Shown piece after piece: positions 18,127-29,079 of a stretch of DNA of 64,000 nucleotides (positions are counted from its first letter, which is position 1; each line of letters starts with the position of its first letter). Both the position numbers and the translations under genes were made by a program. The notes under the pieces are model-generated. The model did no database searches and was not told the DNA's origin. It saw only the letters and a list, made by a program, of their open reading frames with translations. The DNA lies in assembly GCF_030283205.1 (NCBI RefSeq), contig NZ_JASNWF010000006.1:372001-436000 (forward strand). The letters run 5' to 3'. The stretch is from Actinomadura opuntiae. GTDB lineage: Bacteria; Actinomycetota; Actinomycetes; Streptosporangiales; Streptosporangiaceae.

Positions 18127-19610
18127 CGCAGGGGGCTTCGGGACGGAGCTTGAGCACCCCTGAGAGCTCGGTCGAGACGGCCGTCGACATGCCCGCCCTT
18201 CCGGACGGCGTGCTCCCCGCCGCCGGGGGCCCCGGTGGCGCGGCCCCCGGCGGCGGGGCCGGGGGCGCGGCCGTGGCGGGCGCAGGCCGCGGCGGGCGGG
18301 TCGCGGGGAAGGCCGGGCGGCTGCTGGCGTCCGCGGGCGGCGCGGTCGCCGTGCAGTTCGTCACCGCGGGCGGCAGCCTGGTGGTGCAGTCGCTGGCCGC
18401 CCGCACGCTCGGCGCGTCCGGCTACGGCGCGTACGCGCTGCTCTTCTCCATCATCGTCATGATCACCTCGGTGCAGACCAGCTGGGTCGGCGACACCCTC
18501 ACGGTGTTCGACCGGTTCGAGCCGCGGGTGCGCGGCGCGCTGCTGCTGTCGGTCGGCGGCACCGTGGTCGCCGGCGCGGCCGTGGGCGCGGCCGTCGCGG
18601 CCGTCATGCGCCTCGCCGGGCCGCTCGGCATCGCGCTGTTCGCGCTCTCGGTGGCCCTGTGGCTGCTGGAGGAGACCGGGCGGCGGATCTTCACCGCCCG
18701 GATGGAGTTCTGGCGGCTGACCGTCAACGACGGCTGCTACCTGCTGACGACGCTCGCGGTGCTCGGCGCCTCGCTCGGCGCCGGCGCGGACGCCTCGGTG
18801 GAGCTGCTGCTCGCCTCCATGTGCGCGGGGTCGCTGGCCTCGATCCTGCTGGCCCGGGTGCGGCTGCCGCGCGAGGAGTACGCGCTCGCCCCGCTGCGCG
18901 GCACCGCGTTCCGGGAGATCCTCGCGTTCTCGTGGTGGCGGTCGGTGCAGGCCGGCATCCGGCCGACCGCGCTGCTGCTGGCCCGGGTGATGATCGCCGG
19001 GTTCGCGTCCACGGCCGCGCTGGCCGGGGTGGAGGCGGCGCGGCTGCTGCTGTCGCCCGCGCTGACGTTCGTCAACGGGGCCGGCTGGTTCCTGCTCGGC
19101 GACTTCGCCAAGGCGGAGAAGGCCGGCCGGCCGATGCGGGCCCGGCAGGCGGTGCGGGCGTGCGGGCTGATGTCGGGGATCGCGCTGGTGATGAGCCTCG
19201 GCGGGATCGCGCTGGTGGGCTGGCTCGGCCCGGTGGTGACCGGCGGGTCGTTCGACGTGGACCGGACGGCGCTCGGCGGCTGGGCGCTCTACTCGGTGTG
19301 CTTCTCCTGCACGTTGCCGCTGGCCAGCCTCGCGACGGCCCGCAAGCAGTCCCGGTCGGTGTTCGTGATCCGCGGCGTGGAGAGCCTCACCGGCCTCGCG
19401 GTGCTGCTCGGCCTGCTGGCCGCCGACCCGGGGCACGCCGCGATCGCCCCCTACTGCCTGGGCGCCGGCGGCGTCATCTCCGCCGTGATGCTGTGGCGGA
19501 TGCTGCGCAGGGGCGACCCGCCGCGCGGGGGCGTCCCGGCGGCCGCCACGGAGCCGGAAGAGCCGCTGGCGGCCTCCCGGCCGTCCGGGGCCCCCGCCGG
19601 CAACGCCTGA
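18123..19610 (+). CDS. Polysaccharide flippase (Wzx/MATE-like)
   Basis: About 495 residues. After a Gly/Ala/Pro-rich N-terminus there are 10-12 hydrophobic helices. The early motif LAARTLGASGYGAYALLFSI is typical of the polysaccharide-biosynthesis flippase family, which moves lipid-linked oligosaccharides across the membrane. GTG at 18123 overlaps the preceding TGA and implies translational coupling; TTG at 18150 with GGACGGAG, or ATG at 18189, are alternatives that only trim the disordered N-terminus. The last base abuts the end of the convergent permease gene (stop codons at 19608-19610 and 19611-19613), leaving no room for a terminator between them. Confidence 0.8.
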   Translation: MTQGASGRSLSTPESSVETAVDMPALPDGVLPAAGGPGGAAPGGGAGGAAVAGAGRGGRVAGKAGRLLASAGGAVAVQFVTAGGSLVVQSLAARTLGASGYGAYALLFSIIVMITSVQTSWVGDTLTVFDRFEPRVRGALLLSVGGTVVAGAAVGAAVAAVMRLAGPLGIALFALSVALWLLEETGRRIFTARMEFWRLTVNDGCYLLTTLAVLGASLGAGADASVELLLASMCAGSLASILLARVRLPREEYALAPLRGTAFREILAFSWWRSVQAGIRPTALLLARVMIAGFASTAALAGVEAARLLLSPALTFVNGAGWFLLGDFAKAEKAGRPMRARQAVRACGLMSGIALVMSLGGIALVGWLGPVVTGGSFDVDRTALGGWALYSVCFSCTLPLASLATARKQSRSVFVIRGVESLTGLAVLLGLLAADPGHAAIAPYCLGAGGVISAVMLWRMLRRGDPPRGGVPAAATEPEEPLAASRPSGAPAGNA

Positions 19611-20579
19611 TCAGGCGGCGTACTCGTCGGCCGACGCGGCGGCTGGCGTGCGGGCGGACGGAGCGCCGTCCGCGGCCTCGTCGCCGGCGGGGACGGCCGC
19701 CGTTCGGTTCGCGCGCCGCCGTCCGGCCAGCCAGAAGGCGACGGTGCCGGCGGCCAGCACGGTCAGCGTCCACGCGATCGGGACGGCGCCGACGCCGAAC
19801 ATCTTCAGCGCGGACGCGACCAGCACCAGCGCCAGCACGCGGCGGATGAGTCCGCCGGGGGCGCGCGAGGAGATCTTCGAGCCGAGGTAGACGCCGGGGA
19901 TCGAGCCCACCAGCAGCGCGGCGGTGACCTGCATCTGGAAGTCGCCGAACAGCAGGTGGCCGATCGCGGCGGCGAACACCAGCGGCACCGCCTGCAGCAG
20001 GTCGGTGCCGACCAGCTGGTTGGCCTTGAGCGCCGGGTACAGCGCGAGCAGCGCGACGATGATCAGCGAGCCGGAGCCGACCGAGGTGATCCCGACGACC
20101 AGGCCGCCGACGAGCCCGATCAGCACGGTCGGCAGCGGCCGGACCCGGATCTCGGGCGCCTCGCCGTCCGCGGCGCCGGGCCGGTCGCGGTCGCGTCGGG
20201 ACAGCAGCCCGCGGACGACCAGGCCGCCGGCGGCGATCAGCAGCGCGACGCCCATCGCCTTGCTGATGAGGTCCTCGACGCCGCTGCCGTGGCCGAGGGC
20301 GCGGGCCAGCAGGACGCCGGAGAAGGCCGCGGGCACCGAGCCGGCGCAGAGCCAGCCGACGAGCCGCATGTTGATCGTGCCCTGCCGGTAGTGCACCGCG
20401 CTGCCGACGGGCTTCATCACCGCGGCCGCGACGAGGTCGCTGGAGACCGCCGCGAGCGGGCTGACCCCGAAGAACGTGACGAGCATCGGGGTCATCAGGG
20501 CGCCGCCGCCCATCCCCGTCAGGCCGACGACGATCGCGACCAGGAACGAGCCGAGGGCCATGGTCCAGTCGAAGTCCAC
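19611..20579 (-). CDS. TauE/SafE family anion permease
   Basis: 322 residues with eight or so hydrophobic helices in two repeats. The family signatures GLTGMGGGALMTPML (repeat 1) and GITSVGSGSLIIVALL (repeat 2) are clear. Members export or import sulfite, sulfonates or other anions. The GTG start at 20579 has a GAAGG upstream. The APS-kinase gene lies upstream in the same direction with a 154-bp gap, so a role in sulfur-oxyanion movement is reasonable here (inference). The C-terminus is a short Ala/Asp-rich tail. Confidence 0.85.
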   Translation of the reverse strand: MDFDWTMALGSFLVAIVVGLTGMGGGALMTPMLVTFFGVSPLAAVSSDLVAAAVMKPVGSAVHYRQGTINMRLVGWLCAGSVPAAFSGVLLARALGHGSGVEDLISKAMGVALLIAAGGLVVRGLLSRRDRDRPGAADGEAPEIRVRPLPTVLIGLVGGLVVGITSVGSGSLIIVALLALYPALKANQLVGTDLLQAVPLVFAAAIGHLLFGDFQMQVTAALLVGSIPGVYLGSKISSRAPGGLIRRVLALVLVASALKMFGVGAVPIAWTLTVLAAGTVAFWLAGRRRANRTAAVPAGDEAADGAPSARTPAAASADEYAA

Positions 20580-20656
20580 GACGCCTTCACCCCCCTACGG
20601 CGGCATGACCTACCAGCTATATAGGAAAACTCGCCTAACACAGTACGGGACCGCAC

Positions 20657-20674
20657 CCGGGTCTGTTAACCCGG
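20657..20674 (-). terminator. Weak hairpin between APS kinase and permease genes
   Basis: CCGGGT (20657-20662) pairs with ACCCGG (20669-20674) around a six-base loop. There is no clear T-run. It could attenuate read-through from the kinase gene into the permease gene. Confidence 0.3.
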
Positions 20675-20733
20675 CTGCACCGCAACAAACCCGTCGAAAT
20701 TGGCGATCTACCCTCTGACGTGGGGAAACGGGA

Positions 20734-22308
20734 CTACTCAGGGCGGACCCAGCCGCCCGCGACCAGCAGGTCGAGCACCCGGTCGACCGCCTCGTCCGGC
20801 GCCATCGCCGAGGTGTCCAGCGTGAGGTCGGCGTCGTCCGGCACCTCGTAGGGGTCGGAGATGCCGGTGAACTCCGGGATCAGCCCCGCCCGCGCCTTGG
20901 CGTACAGGCCCTTGCGGTCGCGGCGCTCGCACTCCTCCAGCGGCGTCGAGACGTGCACCAGGATGAAGTCGCCCGCCGCCGACACCATCCGCCGCACCTC
21001 GGCGCGGGTCGCCGCGTACGGGGCGATCGGCGCGCAGATCGCCACGCCGCCGTGCCGGGTGATCTCCGCCGCGACGAACCCGATCCGCCGGATGTTCAGG
21101 TCGCGGTCGGCCTTGGAGAACGTCAGGCCCGCCGACAGCATCCGCCGCACGACGTCCCCGTCCAGCAGCGTGACCGTCCGGCCGCCGCGCTCGACCAGGG
21201 CGTCCGCCAGCCCGCGCGCCACCGTGGACTTGCCCGACCCCGACAGGCCGGTGAAGAACACCGTGATGCCGCGCGAGTGCTTGGGCGGGCGCGCCCGCGC
21301 CAGCTCCGCGGCGACGGCCGGCGGGGTGAACCAGTCGGGGACGGGCTCGCCGGCGTCCAGCAGCTCGCCGAGCCGCTCGGGCGTCAGCTCCGCCTGCACG
21401 TGGTCGGGCTCGATCCGCGCGACCGGGCGCCAGATCTCCACGTCCGCGTCGTAGGCCCACGGCTCGGGCACCACGACCGGGACCGCGGTGCCCTCCGCCT
21501 CCTGCTCGGCGAGCAGGTGCGTGGCGCCGTACGCGGCGGCGACGTGCGCGCGCAGCAGCAGGTCGCGCTCGTGGTCGCCGCGCCAGGGCAGCGGCACGGG
21601 GACGATCCGCGTCCCGTCCGGCAGCTCCTTGCGGACGCCCAGCAGCGCCCGGACGAGCGACTCGTCGTGCTCGCCGCTCAGCAGCGGCAGCACCAGGACC
21701 TGCGCGCCGAGCCGCTCGGCGACCTGGCGGATCTGGCCGAGCTGCTTGCGGTGCAGGGGTTCGCGGGTGGCGACACAAAGGCGGTTGCCGGGGGGTGTGG
21801 GGGGTCGCCCCCCCTCGGAAGGCAGGCGGTTGCCGGGGGGTGTGGGGGGTCGCCCCCCCTCGGAAGGCAGGCGGTCGCCGGTCGCTGCCGGGGCGTCCGC
21901 CGGGTCTAGCTCGTCGGGGCGGCGGCGCAGGGAGTGGAACGGTCCGTGGGCGGGGGAGCGGAGCGCCTCGAGCGGCCCCGCCAGGCGCCATCCCTGGGTC
22001 GTCGGGTCCTGCCACGCCTCGGTGACCTTCAGCACCGCCAGCGGCACGCCCTCCGGGTCCTGCAGCACGATCCGCTCGTGCGCGGTCAGCTCCTTGGGCA
22101 CCGACAGGGTGACCGGCACCGGCCAGGGCGTCCCGTCGGCGAGCCGCCCCCCGGCGATCACCATCGCGGCGTCGAACGAGCCGAGGAAGCCGGTCAGCGG
22201 CCGGTACACCCCCGCCAGCAGCAGCTCCAGGTCGGCGAGCTCCACCGCGTCCGGGGCCCACCCGGGCAGGTCGCGCAGCGTGTCGGGAAGGCCGGCTTCG
22301 GCGGTCAC
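20734..22308 (-). CDS. cysC: Adenylylsulfate (APS) kinase fused to a degenerate ATP-sulfurylase-like domain
   Basis: 524 residues. The C-terminal domain (about 345-524) is a complete APS kinase: P-loop FFTGLSGSGKST (about 351-362), LLDGDVVRR (about 381), LNIRRIGFVA, and the lid/substrate region KGLYAKARAGLIPEFTGISD. It should make PAPS from APS and ATP. The N-terminal domain resembles ATP sulfurylase (VYRPLTGFLGS near residue 34), but the catalytic loop, normally R-N-P-x-H-x-x-H, reads TREPLHRKQ (about 181-189), lacking the second histidine, and the GRDHAG loop is not found. A 45-bp unit duplicated in frame inserts about 30 Pro/Gly-rich residues (146-175) just before that loop. APS kinase activity is likely; sulfurylase activity is doubtful, and no CysD/CysN-type sulfurylase gene is present in this window. 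Confidence 0.85.
   Translation of the reverse strand: MTAEAGLPDTLRDLPGWAPDAVELADLELLLAGVYRPLTGFLGSFDAAMVIAGGRLADGTPWPVPVTLSVPKELTAHERIVLQDPEGVPLAVLKVTEAWQDPTTQGWRLAGPLEALRSPAHGPFHSLRRRPDELDPADAPAATGDRLPSEGGRPPTPPGNRLPSEGGRPPTPPGNRLCVATREPLHRKQLGQIRQVAERLGAQVLVLPLLSGEHDESLVRALLGVRKELPDGTRIVPVPLPWRGDHERDLLLRAHVAAAYGATHLLAEQEAEGTAVPVVVPEPWAYDADVEIWRPVARIEPDHVQAELTPERLGELLDAGEPVPDWFTPPAVAAELARARPPKHSRGITVFFTGLSGSGKSTVARGLADALVERGGRTVTLLDGDVVRRMLSAGLTFSKADRDLNIRRIGFVAAEITRHGGVAICAPIAPYAATRAEVRRMVSAAGDFILVHVSTPLEECERRDRKGLYAKARAGLIPEFTGISDPYEVPDDADLTLDTSAMAPDEAVDRVLDLLVAGGWVRPE
21781..21870 (-). repeat. Two exact 45-bp tandem repeats inside a coding region
   Basis: Units 21781-21825 and 21826-21870 are identical, with a partial third start at 21871. 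Each is 15 codons and encodes RLPSEGGRPPTPPGN on the minus strand. The core GGGGGGTCGCCCCCCC is a palindrome also found in related form near 33205 and 53611. Confidence 0.95.
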
Positions 22309-22413
22309 CGCGGTCTCCGATCCCGCCCGGCGCGCGCGCCGGGCCGATGCAGGTCAAGGACGATTTCCCGCCAAATTACTGCGGTCGCGGCGGTGCCCGC
22401 ATCCCCGGCCCCG

Positions 22414-23361
22414 TCAGATGACCCGGGCGAACCGGTTCTCCGGTTTGCGGATGACGAGGGTGACGTCGCTGTGGTCTGCGGTGAGGCGGCCCCGGCTGGC
22501 CGCCGCCACCAGCCGGCACAGCAGGTCGGTGAGGCCGGTTCCGGCCCCGAGCGCGTCGATGGCCTGCCGGGAGGTGTACTCCTCGGAGACCATCAGCCCG
22601 CGCATCACGCAGTACCACTGCATGCCCTGCCGGGACGCGACCCGGTCGTAGATCGCGGGCGGCGGCTGCGGCGGCCGGGCCCGTCCGGCGCGCGGCTCGG
22701 GCGCCGCCGGTGTCGCCGGTGGCGCGGCGGGCGCCGTGCGCTCCTCGGGCCGCTCCGCCTGCGCGTCCCGCGCGAGGACGGCCCGCTCCGGCTCGGCCGG
22801 CGGGCCCGCGGTCTTCGCCGGGCCCCCGGCCGCGCCGTCGGACGGGGCCGGGACGCGGGCGTGCGCGCCCCGCGGGGCCCGGACGGGACGGGCGCGGCGG
22901 GCCCGCCTGCGCCGCCCGGACGCGTGCATCCAGCGCGGCAGGTGCCGGTCGAGGAAGCCGAACGCGGTGTTGCGGTCGCGCAGGTGGACCAGCAGCAGCC
23001 CGCCGGGCTTGAGCGCGGCGACGAACCGGTCGAGGACGAGCTCGGCGTGCGGGACCCGCTCGACCAGGTAGGTCGCGTGGACGATATCGTAGGCGCGCGG
23101 CGGCATCGGGACCGTGCGCAGGTCGCCGAGGTGCCACTCGTCGAGGTCGGGCCGCTCGCAGGCGTGCGCGCGCAGCTCCGGGGACTCCAGGTCGACCCCG
23201 GTCACCACGCGGTCGCGGCCGCCGAGGTCCAGTCCGGTGCCCCAGCCGCAGCCCGCCTCCAGGATGTGGATCCGCTGCAGGGGCTTCTCCAGTGCGTACT
23301 GCCTCGCGCGTTCTGAGAAGAGATCGCCGTCGTTGACCGGCGGCGTACGCAGATCGGTCAC
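22414..23361 (-). CDS. SAM-dependent methyltransferase with low-complexity insertion
   Basis: 315 residues. Class I methyltransferase fold with motif I ILEAGCGWGTGLDLGG (about 33-48), GVDLESPEL, a YDIVHATYLVERV segment and LKPGGLLLVHLRD (post-motif). About residues 145-235 form an Arg/Ala/Pro-rich insertion of unusual length with no expected fold. The C-terminal part (IYDRVASRQGMQWYCVMRGLMVSEE) returns to ordered sequence. The GTG start at 23361 has only a weak purine tract upstream. It is divergent from mfd across a 227-bp gap. The substrate is unknown; a modification of the glycan or of a lipid-linked precursor is possible from position only. Confidence 0.7.
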   Translation of the reverse strand: MTDLRTPPVNDGDLFSERARQYALEKPLQRIHILEAGCGWGTGLDLGGRDRVVTGVDLESPELRAHACERPDLDEWHLGDLRTVPMPPRAYDIVHATYLVERVPHAELVLDRFVAALKPGGLLLVHLRDRNTAFGFLDRHLPRWMHASGRRRRARRARPVRAPRGAHARVPAPSDGAAGGPAKTAGPPAEPERAVLARDAQAERPEERTAPAAPPATPAAPEPRAGRARPPQPPPAIYDRVASRQGMQWYCVMRGLMVSEEYTSRQAIDALGAGTGLTDLLCRLVAAASRGRLTADHSDVTLVIRKPENRFARVI

Positions 23362-23588
23362 AATCTCGCAGCGTAACCGGCCGACTGCGCTCTGTCCGCT
23401 ATTTGCCCATTCTTGGTAACCGCCGTGTCGCCCTGCGCGACCCGCCCGGGCCGGGCCCCGGCCTGCGGCGCCGCCAGCGCGGGCGTGGTCGCGGGCGCGT
23501 AGTCTGGTACGGGAACCGGGTCCGCTCGCGGATTCCGGTTCTTCGGGCTGCCCTGCCCCTCGGGGTGAACGCGAACTTACGGGCGAAG

Positions 23589-27215
<3,627 letters not shown>

Positions 27216-27300
27216 GCTGCCCGGACCCCAGTGATCGGGAACGCAGCCGTCCCGGTGGCGCTGGGCGATGTACGGCGACGAACGACGAGACGAGGAACCC

Positions 27301-27969
27301 GTGCCCGGTAAGTCCGTGAAGGTCGTGGCGGCCGCCGTCGTGGCGGCCGGTGCGCTGGCCGGCTGCGGCGGCCAGCCCCGCGCCGGCACCGCCGCCCTCG
27401 TGGGCGGCGACCGCATCACCGTCACCTCCCTCGACCAGACCGTCCGGGACTGGCGCGGCCAGTTCAAGGACGACCCGGTCGCCAACCAGATCCGGGCGAA
27501 CGCCGGGGGCCTGGCGCCGAACCTCGGCGGCCAGGACTCCGAGACCGACATGCAGGGCGCGCTGAGCCTGCTGGTGAACTTCCGCGTCGCCGACCGGGTC
27601 GCGCGGCGGGCGGGCGTGTCGGTGCCCGACGGGCTGGCCGACCAGACCGCGGCGCTCATGGACCGGCGGGGCGGCGCCGGGTCGATCACCCTGGCCAGCG
27701 GGCTGCCGCGCTCGCGCACCCGCGACCTGGCGCGCTTCATCGCCACCCAGACCGCGGTGATGCAGAGGTTCGGCGCCGACATGAACAACGCGCAGAGCCC
27801 GCTGACGCAGCGGGCCGCGCAGCAGTGGGGGCGGCTGTTCCAGCAGACCGCGGACGGCATGCACATCAAGATCAACCCGCGGTTCGGCCGGTACGACCCG
27901 GCCAAGGTGGACATCGGCCCGGTCGCGTACGAGCTGTCGTCGGCCGAAACGGGCACCACCGACCAATGA
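27301..27969 (+). CDS. Lipoprotein, SurA N-terminal-like
   Basis: 222 residues. The signal peptide ends at the lipobox LAGC, followed by GGQPRAGTAALVGGDRITV, the typical opening of SurA-like N-domain lipoproteins that sit beside mazG in actinobacteria. No peptidyl-prolyl isomerase (parvulin) domain is visible, so a chaperone-like or structural role outside the membrane is more likely than isomerase activity. The GTG at 27301 has GAGGAAC upstream; the frame extends to 27268 but that would place the signal peptide internally. Translationally coupled to mazG (ATGA overlap at 27966-27969). Confidence 0.75.
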   Translation: MPGKSVKVVAAAVVAAGALAGCGGQPRAGTAALVGGDRITVTSLDQTVRDWRGQFKDDPVANQIRANAGGLAPNLGGQDSETDMQGALSLLVNFRVADRVARRAGVSVPDGLADQTAALMDRRGGAGSITLASGLPRSRTRDLARFIATQTAVMQRFGADMNNAQSPLTQRAAQQWGRLFQQTADGMHIKINPRFGRYDPAKVDIGPVAYELSSAETGTTDQ

Positions 27970-28949
27970 GCTTGACCTTGCTCGCGACGACGCATCGGGT
28001 CGCGCCCGGGCTGCTGTCGTGGAAGGCGTGGGACGTGCTCCGGTCGGCGGGGCGGGTGCTCGTCCGGCCCGGCCATCCGCTGCTGCCGTACCTGCGCGAC
28101 GCCGGGGTCGCGGCCGAGGAGACGGCCGTCCCGGACCCGGCCGCGCTGGTCGCCGCCGCGCGGGACGGGGACGTGGTGTGGGTCGCGGCGCCGGAGGGCG
28201 ACGAGGACCTGATGCGCGAAGTCGGCGCCCTCGTCGTGAGCGACCCGCTGGACGTGGAGGTGCTGCACGGCTCCTACGACCTGCCGGGCGCGCGGCTGCT
28301 CGACCTCGTCGCGGTGATGGACACGCTGCGCCGCGACTGCCCGTGGGACCGCGAGCAGACGCACGAGACGCTCGTCCCGTACCTGCTCGAGGAGGCCTAC
28401 GAGGTCCTCGACACGATCGAGAACGGCGACTACGGCGCGCTGCGCGAGGAGCTCGGCGACGTGCTGATGCAGGTGGCGTTCCACTCGGCGGTGGCCGCGG
28501 AGCGCACCGGCGAGGACGCGTTCACCGTCGACGACGTCGCCGCCGGGATCGTCGACAAGCTCGTCCGGCGGCATCCGCACGTGTTCGGGGACGTGGCGGT
28601 GTCGGGCGCCGACGAGGTCAACGCGAACTGGGAGCAGATCAAGGCGGCCGAGCGGGCGGCGAAGAGCGGCGCCGGGGCGTCGGCGCTGGACGGCGTCGCG
28701 ATGGGCCAGCCGTCGCTGTCGCTGGCGGCGAAGCTGCACCGCCGCGCCGGCCGGATCGGGGCCCCGGACGATCTCGCGCCGGCCTCCGCGCGGGACGCCG
28801 GCACCGCCGACGACCTGGGAATACGCCTATTCGCCCTGGTCCGGGAGGCCGTTGATCGCGGACTCGACCCGGAGGCGGAGTTGCGGGCCGTTTCCCGGGT
28901 ATTCCGCGATCGTGTCAGAGCGTGGGAACGAGGGCAGGCGCACGACTGA
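27966..28949 (+). CDS. mazG: Nucleoside triphosphate pyrophosphohydrolase MazG
   Basis: 327 residues. The MazG domain begins at LDLVAVMDTLRRDCPWDREQTH (helix start and DCPWD) and has the metal-binding E-x-x-E helix LLEEAYEVLD and EELGDVLMQ, followed by ADEVNANWEQIKAAER. The first ~110 residues form an additional N-terminal domain seen in actinobacterial MazG proteins. It hydrolyses (d)NTPs to monophosphates and pyrophosphate, cleaning the pool of damaged or excess nucleotides. The ATG at 27966 overlaps the TGA of the lipoprotein gene. A C-terminal extension (SRVFRDRVRAWERGQA) is intact. Confidence 0.93.
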   Translation: MSLTLLATTHRVAPGLLSWKAWDVLRSAGRVLVRPGHPLLPYLRDAGVAAEETAVPDPAALVAAARDGDVVWVAAPEGDEDLMREVGALVVSDPLDVEVLHGSYDLPGARLLDLVAVMDTLRRDCPWDREQTHETLVPYLLEEAYEVLDTIENGDYGALREELGDVLMQVAFHSAVAAERTGEDAFTVDDVAAGIVDKLVRRHPHVFGDVAVSGADEVNANWEQIKAAERAAKSGAGASALDGVAMGQPSLSLAAKLHRRAGRIGAPDDLAPASARDAGTADDLGIRLFALVREAVDRGLDPEAELRAVSRVFRDRVRAWERGQAHD

Positions 28950-29079
28950 GGCCGGTCCCCGGGCGAAGGCCCCGGGGGGCCGGGCCGCCGCCCCCGGGGG
29001 CGGCGGTGGTCCGTGGGGGAGTGACCGGAACATCGCCGATGGGGTGGTCCGTCCGGGACGGCGCGTCTACAGTGATCGC

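Noticed and set aside
21781-21870. Possible CRISPR-like array.
   Set aside because: The 45-bp units are directly adjacent with no spacers, only two full copies, and are read as coding codons.
28852-29079. Longer N-terminal form of the class A PBP.
   Set aside because: It would overlap the 3' end of mazG and add a residue mix without a signal; GTG at 29080 gives the expected short basic N-terminus before the anchor.
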